Shown: positions 24,366 through 38,117 of the stretch, in pieces | Position numbering within the stretch: position 1 is the first letter of the stretch | Layout: each line of letters opens with the position of its first letter | NCBI RefSeq assembly: GCF_019059575.1 | Contig: NW_024881990.1 | Location: forward strand, 431,654-495,653 | DNA length: 64,000 nucleotides | Reading direction: 5' to 3' | Origin: Amphibalanus amphitrite | Taxonomy: Eukaryota > Arthropoda > Thecostraca > Balanomorpha > Balanidae | The notes under the pieces: generated by a model | Database searches by the model: none | What the model saw: only the letters and a program-made list of their open reading frames with translations | What the model was told of the DNA's origin: nothing | Translations under genes and position numbers: made by a program

Positions 24366-26351
24366 GGCCGACCGGCTGAAGCGGCCGCCGACCTCGCCGG
24401 TTCAAAGCCAATCCCTGAATCGGACCCGTTCAGACGTCCCGGCTCCCGCAGCTGTCTGAGCCCTGTCGCAGCTGCGGGATAGGGAGTGTGGCCAAAGCTG
24501 GGATCGGGAGCTCCGTTATAGAGCTGAGAAAGTATAGGAACGGGAGCCCTGTCAGGGACGTTTGGTTCGGAAACGTCCCTACCAAACGTCCTCCGGCCTT
24601 GTCGACCGGAGGGTGGGGGATCGGGGATCCGTCGGCAGGCCGGTACTGAAGTCTCTTCTCAATGTGCAAACTGCAATGAACATACTCCTCACATATCCCG
24701 TCCGTATCACCTTATTATGTGTTGTGGTTCCCATAAAACACACATACTCGTAGCTGCGAAAGAGCATCCTACAAGAAAAAGTGCAGCCCGTGTGGGGCGG
24801 TAGCTGTCTAAGACTTCAAAAAACGTCCATTTGAATTATAATGATTGTGCCTGCAACTAGCATTAGCAGCACCCTAAACAATCTACAGCAGTCAAAGATA
24901 CCCACACCAGCACTCCTTTCCCGAATACTGACTAGCCATCTGAACGACTTTCGACACCACATTAGGCCAGAGCTGAACGCTGCTCAACCGTCCTCCAACG
25001 CCGTGCCGTGAGGTCCACACAACTTCACGGATACAGCCAACGGATTCGGAGCAAAAACTGCCACCATCAGATTACCCGAGTGAGCCAATTCGTGCCAAAC
25101 ATGGCCATCGAGCAGCATCGGAGCTGTCACCGACCGGTTCCCGGGGGCTCACAAACAAACAGCAGGTGCGCCGCAAACGACACAGATTCTGGCAAGTCAA
25201 CCTTCGGGGAGACCAGAGAATAGGCATAATCCCATCTATGTAAAATCAGTCGTAGAAGTCATTTATATGAACTGAGCACGCCACTTCTCCTAAGTGGTTG
25301 ACAAATCGATTTTGATTCTTGCACTGCAGAGTCCAGATTACTTTGATTTCTTCGTTCTGGATCGGCGCGCTCCTGCTCGGGTTTGAAGCTGCAGAGGCCA
25401 GTACCATTATTTTTCATCATGATCTGCCGGCGGCGTCATGACAGCGGTTGGATCGGTTCGTAGAAGAGTCGCGTCACGGGATTAACCCGACCGACCGGAC
25501 CGAACCGAACGGGACAACCGGTGGACGCGGCCGGCATCGCTGCTGCCATCTATTGGCCGGGAATGGAAACTGCTGAGCACCGGTACCTCGTGGCTCGTGC
25601 AACTTCATTGCATGATCGGCGTCTCACGAACTTAGCTGCCACGATGAAGCTATTAGCCAGGCACGGTTATGATCACGCCATTAGCTAGTGAGTTTGTATG
25701 CGGGGCTAAAAGAGTGAGTTTAAAATACCTGAATGATTAGCCGTTGCTTGGTTGGTCAGAAGTCGAAGATTTTGTTCGTTTATTGGGATTTTAGGGTGCA
25801 TCGACTGCAATAGTCATTTTGAGTAAGTCGCAGGTCGCTTTCGCCTGGGCGGCCAGTAAACTGGGCACTGGGAAGCCCATCGTAGATCGGTGGCTGGGAA
25901 CAGACACACTCCTTGCTGCCTGCCCTGTCTGGCGGTGTCTCTCTGGAGAAGATGGAGCGCAGTCTCCTCGTCTCAGCGGAGACAGGTGGGCGGTAAATCG
26001 ACTCAGCCTCTGGGAGCCAACGGCTGCCGGGGACGGCACACCGCGGGAGAACGGGCAGACAGACAGAAGGGTGAGCGACCCGACGGGCGGACCGATTGAC
26101 GGACGAAAGGGTAGACCAAACTTTGTTTGCATCTGTATCTTTTTCGAAAGCACATCTAGTTAGCAATGTTTTTCGTTTATTCGTCGAGCTTCCCATCGAT
26201 TGAGTGTCCCAAACGGACGGTGGAGCGGGAAGACATGTTACATTCGCGGATAAACATGACATACCCGTGTGTGTGTTACCAGCCGCAAGCAAATATCACT
26301 ATCGGTGAGGCCGAATGGGACCGCGAAATGGGAACAGGAAGCGACGTGGCC

Positions 26352-26357
26352 TATATA
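26352..26357. promoter_or_regulatory. TATATA inside a palindromic CCTATATAGG
   Basis: CCTATATAGG also fits the serum-response CArG-box pattern CC(A/T)6GG. Alone in a 13.7-kb intron it is weak evidence for an SRF/MADS site or a TATA box. It is notable only because SRF targets include actin-regulating genes, which is the likely role of the host gene. Confidence 0.25.
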
Positions 26358-27528
26358 GGCGGAGCTGTGAGCAGTAAACACACGACGCTATCGGTCTCGA
26401 ACAAACACACCGGTAGCGCTCCGCACTCTGGTGTAAACGGCCCATTCCACACAGTCGTTACGGTAAGATAGCGATCCCGGAGCAGGGAGAAGGGTTTCCT
26501 GGTCACTGCCGTCAAACGGTTCTCTCTTACGTGCACCTATGGAAAGGAATGTGAGAGAATGGTTACCCCCATGTTCAGTCGAAGTCTAAGCAATCATTCG
26601 TTTAACGGACTACGGAGCCCCACCGGATCAGCGTTCATCTTATTACAGCTGACGTCCTCTTTTTCAGGTCAATTTGTTCAAAACACTTCCCATCCACTGG
26701 CAGTAGCTGGCAGCTAGAATTCCTAGCTCGGGGCACTACGTTAGCTGCACCTGTATGCAGTGGCCTGTCGCGTTCCTCCGCCGGCAGCCCAAGCTTCGTC
26801 GGCGGACAGTACGCCACTCACAATGGCCAAGCGGCTATGTCACGACAGGGGACACCGCCGGCTGAACGACAAACACCCCAAACAATACGGACCGGACGAA
26901 TCGGCCACATCAGCGAGCAAAGACCGAATGCCGGCACTCGACAGGCACAAAGCCGACCGCCGCTTCAAAGGCCGGGCCGCGAGCGAGCTGGGAGCCGCCT
27001 GGTGGACAGGTACGGAACTACCGTTTTCTAGAACCGCCGTCGCGGCGCTGGTGTATAGGATGCCGTGGAGCGAGTTTGTTGTGCGGTGACAAGTGTTACG
27101 ATCATTGAGCATACACAATGATGCAGCGAACAGTGCAAGCGATGGAATACGCAAGGACAAGTCACGCTAAGAAGACGTGACAAACCGTGACGGAGTGTAA
27201 CCGTGACGTGACGCGACGGCGACATCAAAGGACAAGCCGCTAGGGGCGCTGCTGCCGTTTACAACAGCGAGTCGTGCATTCAGCACGCAGCAGCCGGCAC
27301 AGAGCGTATGCGCATGCACGAAAGAATGCCGATTCACGATTCGATCCAAATCTAGCAGCGACGTACGTTATATCCGTATATCGAGACCAGTAAGACCTTG
27401 AACCCCTGCTCTGCATCTCAAATGTGAGTGCAACGGCTGGCAGGTATACCAGCATTTCGCTCGCTATTCCCTCCACCACTGCTCTACACGTGAGCCGCGA
27501 CGATTCCCATGGCGTGCCGCCGATGACC

Positions 27529-27536
27529 TATAAAAG
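27529..27536 (+). promoter_or_regulatory. Possible antisense core promoter, TATAAAAG
   Basis: TATAAAAG is followed by a GC-rich stretch (GGCGGCGGCGGCGGTC) and, about 40 bp downstream, by a consensus 5' splice site GCGCG|GTGAGC at 27575. This arrangement would suit a short non-coding first exon on the plus strand, antisense to the NHS-family gene. No downstream coding exon was identified. Confidence 0.3.
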
Positions 27537-30500
27537 GCCGCCGGGCGGCGGCGGCGGTCGCTCCGGCCCCGCGCGGTGAGCTCCATCGCGGTGCTCTCCC
27601 GGGTAATTCAGCGCGCGGGAACGGTCCAGTGGCTCGGCGTTGCCGTTGCATCGGTCCATTGACCGGGCCGGTAGTATTCAGAGAGTAGGGAGACTGGGGA
27701 GGACAGAGAGGCGAGCGGGAACGATGGGGAGTGGAACCTGTCGAGATGGGCGGTAAGCATGTGAAGATGTAGACTAAATGGTGGGAAACTGTGGGGCCGA
27801 ACAGATGGCGGGCTCAGGATACGGGATAGGGGAAGTTGAAATGGGCACGTCAGCTGAATTTAATTCAGGGGCGCTGCGACGGAGAAGGTGAGGTGGAAAG
27901 AAGAGTCTGAGGGCTTCAAAATGACACAGAAGAAAATATACACATTCCCCTTCAGACGTGTGTATTATGTATCGTCTTTTCGTAATAATTATGCATCGTT
28001 TCCTCCATTTCTCGTTCGGAGTAAGGGAGACCCGAGTTGATTAATCAATCATCACCTGGATCTACTTACCCCTGAGGGAAGTGTGGAGTGTGGACTGAGT
28101 AATGCCATAACCATTGCCTCCTAACCTTGCATCAAGCAGTAGGTAGCTACTTATAGATCCCGTTAATAAAGTGAACCCTACACGGAAAACAACTGAAGCC
28201 ACAATCTGTCGTCAGCCATTGCCATCTCTTCCAGTCCCCACCACAGACTCAGTGCCAACATGTGATGTACCCACTGCCCAGCATGCCGTGCAGAGTACCA
28301 ACCGAGTATCTCCGCTCGGTCCAAGTGGGGAGAATCCGGGACATAACTCACCGTGCCGGGTCGAGCTCCGGTGGGCCCCTCGGGGCCGCTGCCAGCGCAG
28401 GTAAACAGATCACAAACGGGGAGGCACCGAGAGACGGTAGAGCGGCCGGCCGCACTGGACGGGACGGGAGGGATGGGAGAGACTGGGCAGGGCGTAGATA
28501 ACCCACTAGATAACCAGCCGAGTGATAGCTGGTCAGAGAGAAACAAACAATGAGGGGACGGGAAGGGATGGAAAGGAAGGGGAAAGCACTGGGAGGAGCA
28601 GGAAGGGACGAATAAGGAAATGGAGAATGGGAAGCGGGAAGGACGATGGGATGGAGTACGGAACGAGGCTGCCGGAAAAGATGGGGAAAGAGAGCTGAAA
28701 CGAGCTGGAAAATGGAATGAGGAACAAGATATGCAGTGGGAAAGGCACGGTGCCGAGGGCGAATCTACAGAAGAGTGAGTTCGACTAAATCGTGGCACTG
28801 AGCCAGGACTGAAATAAAAAGGGACGGAAAGAGAAGAGACGGAACGGAACAAAGGGTTGGAGGCCAAGACGGTAGACGGGAGACAAGAACGCGTGCACAA
28901 CAAGAACAGATCAACTAACAAGATAAGGCCAGTGGGCCACCTCAGGTCAGATTCGGTGAATTTGGGTCGCACCAGCAGGCTGACAACTAACAACTCCCAC
29001 ACCGCCGCGGTGCGAGACAGGGAGCCGTTGTTTGATGTGCAGATACCACAGCCGGCAGCCGGGCGGTACCCACCCCAGGGTAAAAACTTCCGTCCCGATC
29101 GGCCGGCAGGGAAAACAGGCCTTGAGAAGGCGGCTAGTCTGGCAAACAACACCGGTCGGGGAAGGTCACAGACGCACGCGGGTCTCTGACACAGAGAGGT
29201 GAGAGGAGAGATGAGAGGAGAGGTGATCCAGCAAATAAGGGCAGACGGCAGTTGACCCGGTGCCATCGGTTCGGTCGGTGGAGCAGTCAGGTCTGCAACC
29301 ACATGGCAGACAACCAGATTCACAAGTTGCAACACCGGGAAGACGAGCAGGACCGTCCGCGACAAACTGTCCCCATCACCGGGTTTCATAACCCTGTCAT
29401 CAAGGTATGCTATGATGCTAACAACTCTAGGAAATAAGCACTCCCAACCATCCACTCAGTCTTGATGGGGCTGTCCCTAACATCCGAAGGGACGATTTCG
29501 CCAAGGTCGCTTCTCAGGCGTGTCAAACGCTGGCGCACGGCGCAGAGCCCTAGGGCCGTTTAGACACATTAGTGACGGTGACGTGCGTTCTAAGACGTGT
29601 ATTTGACGAGCGGATGTGGCCAGGCGCGCCTGAGGCAGCGCTAACATCACAAAAACGATCACGCAAACTACCTACGCATCCAACAAAGGACGTGAAGAGC
29701 CGAAAAACTGTGCTGGGTAGTGGGTCTCACCGAATATAGCTATAAGGCAGCACATAACTCCTAACTATGCGTTTGTGCATGCCGTGACGTATTCAAATCG
29801 CATTACTCTTTTAGTTTTATCATAAAGACAGTCATTGTATTGTCGGTGTCAAGGACAATTTTTCTTCTACTGCTCTGAACAGCTCTGACCAGAGTGTTTG
29901 TGTAACTAAATTCGTCTAAAAGCACGTTCTAGCAAATAAACATTTACCCAAACATGCCGTCTCATGTTTGAGTGAGACACACACGTCAGGCAAATGATAA
30001 ACACAGACGGTTGGTAGAATTTAGTCGTGTCCTGGTCCGGCGAGGCGAAATGGGCTGTAGCCGCGGTCGTAACTGTCGCCCGGGGCGCACCCCGGTCCGT
30101 GCCTGAAATACATCCCGGCTCACGGCTGTCCGAGCGAGCTCTGGCTCACCCAAAGGGATTTCAGAGTAGACCGCAGGGCTCAGAATAACTGGCCAAGTTA
30201 GTGTCGGTAGTGGCACGTGCTGGTGACATCTGACCCCAGGGACCAGCCCGCAAAACGTGCTGTGGACCTTTAAATCCATGGATAGCCGAAACACGAGAGC
30301 AGCAGGCCCTGGAAGATCCGAGAAATGTTCCGATCCGATAGTTTCGATTTACTTCCCCAAAAGGCCAAGAATTTCAGGCCACAAAAGACCTCAGGTTCCT
30401 TCTAAATCATTAACAAAAAATAGCCTTAAAACAAACTGATTATCTCTGAACAACAAAGGAATCACAGCTGACACGTGTGGTGATACAGTGCCCTGTAACT

Positions 30501-30714
30501 CCCAGAAACAGCACTGCTGTGTGTTGAGGAGCCAGATGCACCTATCACTACATCCAGTTTCGTAACCGAGCTTCAGCCAGCCACCAGCAGGCAGCTCTGG
30601 CAAATTGAGCAGGGCACCGAGCGGAGGCCGGCCTTTTTAATTAGTCAGCTCTGGCCATGTCGTTATCCAATTACGGGCGTGGGAGGCTCCCAAGGACTGA
30701 GGGCGGCTGTCAGT

Positions 30715-31075
30715 GACGGAGGGGAGACTCGCGGAGACGGATTGGAGACTCACAGAGACGGATTGGAGACTGTTAGCGACGGAGGGAGACTGTCAGCGAC
30801 GGAGGGAGACTCGCACTTCACAGAGGCGGAGGAAGACTGGTTGAAACAAAGGGAGACGGTCAGAGGCGGATAGGAGACTGTCAGTGACGGAGGGGAGATC
30901 ACGGAGACGGAGGGGAGACTCACGGAGACAGATTGGAGACTGTCAGTGACCGAGGGAGACTGGCACTTCACAGAGGCGGAGGGAGACTGGCTGAGACGGA
31001 GGGAGACAGTCGGAGACAGAGGGAGACGGTCAGAGGCGGATAGGAGGCTCAAAAACGGAGGGGATACACGCAGAG
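30715..31075. repeat. Purine-rich minisatellite built on GACGGAGGGAGACTG
   Basis: Many imperfect copies of GACGGAGGGGAGACT and GACGGATTGGAGACTG, with a higher-order unit of about 180 bp that includes CGCACTTCACAGAGGCGGAGG (30811) and its copy near 30962. The plus strand is almost free of pyrimidine runs here. It sits beside the (GA)n tract. Confidence 0.85.
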
Positions 31076-31238
31076 ACAAAAGTAAGACAGTCAGATACAG
31101 AAACCACAAGAGACGGCAGAGGTATAGCAAAGAGCAGACTTCCTGAGGAGGTGGTCTCTGAAAAGACAGAGAAGAGAAACAGAGCACCGAGAGGAGGAAG
31201 AAAGAGAAAAGACGATAGAAAAAGGAGGAGAGAGAGAA

Positions 31239-31347
<109 letters not shown>

Positions 31348-32819
31348 GACAGAGAGAGACAGAGAGAGAGAGACAGAGAGACTTCCTCAGAGTACTGACA
31401 GTCGCCACTGAAGCGGGTGGAGGGGCCTCCCACCACAGGGTCACGCGATCTCTGTGATAAGGCGCCGGCAGACCCAATCATCATGTCATTACGGAACGAT
31501 AATGTCCTGTCGGGGAGCCGTGGGCGGTGACCGTCCTGACTGACAGGGCCCCTGGGAGCTCGTCTCCTTACTAACTGACCTGACCACCAGGACCCCTGAG
31601 AGCACCCGTCTCCTAACTTCCACGGCCTGACTAGAGTACGGACAACTCAGAGCCAGCTTCTTCTAACAAGGCCTCTAAAAGACAGGCTACTAAATTCCCC
31701 GACCTAACGGTTTCAGAGACTCGTGGTCCGCTGTCTGAATTGAGAGTCCACGGCAGATGGAGGGGTCATGGCCCGAGCCAGGGGGTGTTTTTGTTCCCAC
31801 TCGGAAACAGTGAGCTCCTCGTTAACATGGCCGTTTTTTATTATTTGGGAGCTATGATTCACTTGGCTGGGGTTGACAAAAAGGGTGATATGCTAATGCT
31901 TAACAAGCCGCAGCACAGCATTGTTCTACTCCCTGCAGAGGAAGCTCAGACGCTGAAGGGCAGAGAGACAGAGCAGCCACCCGGGCAGACAACCGCCCGG
32001 TGGACACACTGCCGCTCACGGTTTGACCGTTCTTTGTCAGATTACCTCGAGTGTAGACAAGCTCATAGACATTGAAATACTCTAATTTGAAAGCTCATTT
32101 GACGTGTGCCCAATTGTTCTGGTACATCAGTAAGCCGATTTGAATTATGTGCCACAAAAGATTCGACCCAATTACACGCTAATGAATAATCAATCATCAC
32201 GGCTTCAGGAACACGAAAGTACAAACAGCAATTGTGAATTGTTTCCTCTTGAAAAGCCGATCAGCTGTAGGCGTGGCGAGGATTAGTAGGAGCCATCTCG
32301 ACACCTTTTTTTTTAAACCCCACATTTGTTCTCCGGTGAATTTCAGACAAGTTGGTTAGAGACCTTCAAAAAAGGTACAATCACTCGATTTTTCTCAAGT
32401 TTGTCTGTCTTGGCAGATAAAGCAATACCAGAACAGGCCTACGAACACACATATTTGATCAGGATCGGACGATTGGACACTTTTAAAAGGAGGTCTTTCG
32501 AGCCTCCCGGAAATTCACGGGAGAGCAGATGTGGGGTTTAAAAAAAGGTGTCGATCTATCAGTACGGCGCATCGGTACACGGGTACACCGCGCCGTATCA
32601 AGTGTACAGATAGGATGAGTACGGGGCAGCCAGGGAAGACCTCCCATTGTGACATCATGTTTAGCATAGGCTCGGCCTCCGCTGACACAAGGAGGTCGAC
32701 GCGGCGGTTGATGTTTGGGTTTGGTCATTTCTACTCAGTACTCAGCATGCAATAGTCAGTGCTAGGTACTCGGTACACAATACCCAGTACTGAATACCCG
32801 GTACTCGATCTGTACTCAC

Positions 32820-32916
32820 CCGTCGCGTCTCGATGTCCAGCGGCACCGCCCTCTCTGCCGCCGGCCGGTAGGTAGGCGTGCAAGAGAAGAACTTTGAACT
32901 GCGCAAACCGTCGTTC
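32820..32916 (-). CDS. gukh: NHS-family protein, coding exon 3, residues 151-183
   Basis: The acceptor is TGTGTCGCAG|GAACGACG and the donor CGACGG|GTGAGT, 97 nt, phase 2 in, phase 0 out. The first base finishes the Arg codon split with exon 2. The peptide is NDGLRSSKFFSCTPTYRPAA followed by ERAVPLDIETRR. The phases agree with exons 2 and 4 exactly. I recognise it from context and splice sites more than from a strong vertebrate match, so it is somewhat less certain than exons 1, 2, 4 and 5. Confidence 0.85.
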
Positions 32917-35900
32917 CTGCGACACAGAGACAGAGAACGGTCTCAGCGGAGAACGGTATCGGTTCTCGGATGAGGCCGGTTTGTACACGTTACTGTGCGT
33001 GCTGAGTCTGACGAGGGCACCCATTGGACATTCTCCCGTCTTCATGGGATATAAATATACATTCAGATAACTGACGACTAGACAGACATTTCTCGCTCAA
33101 ACATCTGGTAATGTGGTGATAAAATCACATAATATGTCCGGTGTACAAAATGTCCGAAGAGGCTACTGCAGGGAAAACACGATGAAATAGATATGGGACG
33201 GGAGTAAGGCTGAGGACAGAGAAAAGACAAGCCAGCACATAACAGGACGGGACAGGAAGAGCCATGGGCATTAGGCATGAGCAAATAAATTTTTAGCCAG
33301 ACAGAGCAGGACAAGACGGAGACTTGAGCATAAGCACGCACCTTACGTCTCAAGTGTCGACTAGACCGTTAAGGATAGAACAGAGAAGGACATACCCGAA
33401 AGGACATGACGGGACAGGACAGCAGCGCACACGGCAGGGACCTCCGTGCGCGTCGCGTCTGTCGCCGTACGCCATAAATCACTGTCAGTTGCAGGCGCGG
33501 GGCGGCGGCAAAAACTGCGCGGCCGCGCGTCTCTGTGAACCACCACCCAGCTGAGCCAACAGGACCGCCATGCCGTCGGTCACTGACCGACACGTGGCAG
33601 ACGGGACGGACGACGGACAGCGACTGATGACTGACGAACGATGAGTGATGATTGATGGATGACGGCTGGCTGTACTACTCTACAAATGGACCACCGGGAG
33701 ACACAAACATTCCACTACATTCTGCTAGGTATGTCACAATTCGTACTGGGACTGCCCAGGACAGGATGGACTGAGATTCTCTCAGGAGGAACGAGTCGTT
33801 CGTCGGGGGAGGATAAGCCGTAGACTTCAACACGCCACACCTCCGCTGAAGAATACCCAGTTTCCGGTGCTTTTCCTGGAGTTTCCCGGAATTTCAGAAA
33901 ACTCGCCAGGAATGGAGATGAAGTTCCAGTCCATCAATCATCGGCAGAGAGTTTCCGACAGCGGGTCATTAGACTGCAGCGACGGCGAACGTCGGTATAA
34001 GTTATAACTAGTTATGTAGTTAGCTACAGTGAGAACCCTAACCGTCATTCATATGCCGCGCACAGCTCGCTACTGTGTAAAAACCAAACCCCGCTCCCAT
34101 AATAAATCTCAGAAGTCCATTGTAACCACGGCAGACGTCAGCCTGTCAGCTACCATTTTTACCATGTAGATAGGACAGCGCTATGAAGCTGTTGGTCATG
34201 TCACACCCGCTGTATGTCGCGCCGGGTCTGGGAAATGTCAGTGGCGACAGCTTAGCAGGCACGCGGTTCGGCCGGCGGGGACATCGGCTGGTCCCGAGCG
34301 GCCTATCATCCCCTTCTCTCACCGTGTCCGCCGCTAGGGGCCAGCCCTGAGCCGGTCAGGGGGCGGCTCGTGATCTTCTCATGAAAAGATGACAGTCGGG
34401 ACCACCCACAGGACCGCGTTCCACACGCTGTCGCAGAGCTGTCACACGCCGCGGCCGGCTGTCATCGCTGACAGTCACCTGTCGACACGCCACCGGCCGC
34501 TGACGGCCTCCCGAGCCACACTCCCGGCGCGGAGAGCCCTCCGTCTCAGCCTGTCACACTGTCACGACAGCCTTCACAGTGTCACTGTCACCGGTGTCAC
34601 TGTCAGTGTCATCACCGGCAGCGTCACTCCCTCACTTCCACACCTCAGCCCAGCACCGTACGGCCGCCGTCCACCGGGCCGGCCGACCGCACGGCCCGTC
34701 CAGCCGACTGGGCGCCACAGCATCACTGCGGTCGTCAGCGGCCACCGCTCCCCGCTCCGTCGGCTGCGGCGACGGCGACGCCCGCGGCGCGCCAGCCTCG
34801 CCGCCGGCGCGCCGTTCCACGCCGTTCACCTGTAATTGGCCGTGCCAATTAGAGCAGCTGCCGCAGGCAGGATGGCCGCGTCTGCGGACGGCGCGGTGGG
34901 CGCAGAGCGACTGACGAACGGACGAACGAGGGAGGAGAGAGGTGGAGACGGACCAGAGGGGAGAGGTAAGCATGGCCCGGACAGGCGGGAGACAGGAGCT
35001 AAATATGGACCGATGAGGGGAGGAACGGACCAGCAGGGACAGTCATCGCAAGTGATGGAGGTAAACGAACGCTTGCCACCTCTCGTGGTAGCAGATCACG
35101 GTCGTGTGTAATGTGTATTGTGTAAGCACTGGTCAATCCTTTTCCACTGGACAAGCACGCAAGATAATACTTCGGCTATCCATCCTCCCCACACAAATAT
35201 CATCACACGAGGATGTTCTCAGTCGTTGGTCTGAGAGCAGATCACCCCGAAGAAAACCGGCTGCCGCACGGAGCTGGGCGGTGCCGCCTCCGAGCGAACA
35301 TCCGTGTCAGATCGATCACCGTCGGTTGCGGACGGAGCGGAATACGCACTGATCCTCCGGCGATCCTGTATAACCGGTCCGTCCGGGGGCGATACGAGCC
35401 ACCGCAGCAGCCGATCGCTCCATGCATCGCACCCCGTCCTGATCCGGCAGATAACACACGGCTACCGCCCAGCCGCGGGGGCAGCGCCGATAATAAAGCT
35501 GGGACAGTGCGCAGGTCAACCCTAGGCAATGAGCAGATCACCATGCCGGGTGATAAGCAGGTCATCGGAAAAATAGCTGCGTCAGTCACCACGTCAGATC
35601 ACTGCATTCGCTTCTGGGTCAGCAGGACTCTTCCACTCTGACTCGACCCTCGCAGTTTGAGTGAGTAAGTTAGATGCTGACCGCCACCAGCTATTCATAG
35701 ACATGCAGCGGGATGAAAACCGAGTCGTTTATCGTGAATACATGTATGATCATAGATTTTACACTGAATTTCAGACCCGATTAAAACATTCCATCGGCGA
35801 GTCAAAATTATTAAACATTACTCGCAATTCACGCATAGCATACCTCACCGTGTTCACCTGTTGTTTTACAGGGCACAACACGGCACCCTCTTGACCGACA

Positions 35901-37504
35901 CTCCGCGGGTCACACCAGCGTCACAGCGGCGCGCTCACCGAACAAGGAGCTGCTCCAACTCACTCCATCAGTCTGAAGAGCCGGCCGATTATTTACAGAG
36001 CATTCCGCAGCGTGGACCAACGCCGATCAAACAATAACACCGGTACGCGGCCACGCAGAGGAAGGGAGGGGCAGCGGCCAGGTTCGGCAGCACCGAGACA
36101 CTCAGGAGGGGGAGGGGGCGGGGGACAAACGTGACGGGCAGCACGCACAAAGAGCACAAAGACGCCGGCGGAGAGTACCTGCTGCCAGCGCGGCGGGCCA
36201 GTCGTGACCTTGGAGATGTTGGTAGAGAGCAATCGGAAATGACGGGTCACGAAAGAGCTGCCGCCGGTACGAGACAAACGGGACGGGGAAAGGGACCACC
36301 TCGGTGCGAGAAGGGATGGGAGGGACTGAAAGGGCAAGACACATGGAAGACCACCGGGAAGGGACGAAAAAATGTGGGTTCACCTCTCACCAGACAAGAT
36401 AGATGAGCCAATACCGTTGAGATTGGCGGCTAAGGACGACTAGCGGAGGGACAGTAGGCGGCAGGTGGACTGTAATCGCCACGCCCCGTGTGGATTATCC
36501 ATGACGGTAATACAATACAATACTCGTACAATACGTAAGACAAGGGAGCGCACGCACGCACGCATGCACAAGAGCGACCATCGGCGGCGGTAGGCGCTCG
36601 GGCAGGGTCCGGTTACATGGCGTCACAGGGGCGTCACGACAGCGTCCCAGGAGCGTCACAGAGGCGTCACGACACTGGTCCGGTCGGCAGCATCTCTCAC
36701 GGGGGCGGCAGCGGAGCGTGACGATGTCGGCAGTGGAGTGCGACCGAGACAATGGTCCCCGGTGGGGCCTACAGCCGACGCACAGCCGGTGGGGTAGGAC
36801 AGCTGGCACGGAGCGAACGGTGCAGCTCACACTCCACACAAAGCCGGGGTATGACGGGGGTAGGGAAGGCTAGAGACTGGGAGACTGCTCAGAGGTGTGC
36901 TAGTGGACCTGGTGGCTGAAACCCCATTTGCATGTGGTTGTTAACCTGTTTGCTAGATGTAAGATATGTACCCTAGTTCAGTGACCATTGTCCATTCATA
37001 GTTCGACATACGATGAATGTCATTCATTGCTACCTCTTCGGCCACCTTGTTGGCTATCTGTCTTCACCATTCCCTTGCATCCCACCATTGCCTTTTGCTA
37101 CCGAGCATTACATCAGCCGGGAGTGAGCCCTCTCATGTTGGCTGAAAGGATGACCTCATGGGGTGGCTACCTGTAATAACACTGCCCTGCGGGAGCCACA
37201 GCAGGTGGGTACCACAACAGCCCGACCGCCCTGTTGTCAATCTGGCAGGTATATAACCTCAGTGCATATTTACATCTACCCTAGAGTGCCCATCCCAGCC
37301 GGAGCTGTGTTCCATCGCCTGACCAGTGACCACTTCTGCTGGGTTGCCATGGACCCTCATCAAGCCGCCGATTGGGTTGGGCCAATTAGGCGCACTGGCC
37401 ATTCGTAATGAGGCAGGTCAATGGATGGCTTGTAACGGATCAACCGTTCTCTCAGCCATTCAGATAAAGTACGAGTAGCCGCTCTCATCACCAGTCAGAC
37501 GGAC

Positions 37505-37735
37505 GAGAGGGGCAGTGCTGCGGAGTCAAAGTCGGAGTGGAGTCGGCAGTTCTGACCGGAGTCGGAATCAGAGTCACCGAAAATCCATCGACTACGCAGA
37601 CTTGGCAGGGTTGCGGAGTCGGAGACGGAGACGGAGTTGGAGTCGGAGTCGACAGTTCTGACCGGAGTCGCCGTTGGTTTTTGGAAGTCGGAGTCAGAGT
37701 CGGAGTCGGAGTCACCGAAAATTCATCGACTCCGC
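37505..37735. repeat. GGAGTC/GGAGAC array with a longer repeat of about 110 bp
   Basis: Runs of the hexamer GGAGTC (and GGAGAC) separate copies of a longer block: CAGTTCTGACCGGAGTCG at 37546 and 37650, and CACCGAAAAT(C/T)CATCGACT at 37576 and 37713. Frames on both strands read as Glu/Val-Gly or Pro-Thr repeats and are not genes. Confidence 0.85.
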
Positions 37736-38073
37736 AGCCCTGGAGAGGGGAAACTAGCGCCTAAAACAGCAGCGCATAGATGGAAAGGGAATCGACCGCT
37801 CCCACTCCCACGGCCCAGTACACCGGGCTCTCCCCTCGACGGCTAGACGAACCTAGGGAGCGACAGACCGCCACTCCCAGCAACAAGGCAGGAAATCGAG
37901 CCCTCCCACTAACTAGCAGCTCAGACAGATGACATTTCGATGAGATCATGCCTATCGACTAGCTGTTGATATCGACAGTAAGCCTCAAACAAGTTCAGAG
38001 AGCAGGAGCGAGAGACGATCGACGGCGTCTTTAAACGGTGCGATCTCCACACTCCCTCAAGTCAGACCAAATC

Positions 38074-38117
38074 AGACCATACCAGACCAGACCAGACCAG
38101 ACCAGGCCAGGCCAGAC
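38074..38117. repeat. (ACCAG)n / (GCCAG)n pentamer repeat
   Basis: About nine tandem pentamers, ACCAG changing to GCCAG, ending near CCCGGTCGGACCGGGCCC. Confidence 0.85.
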
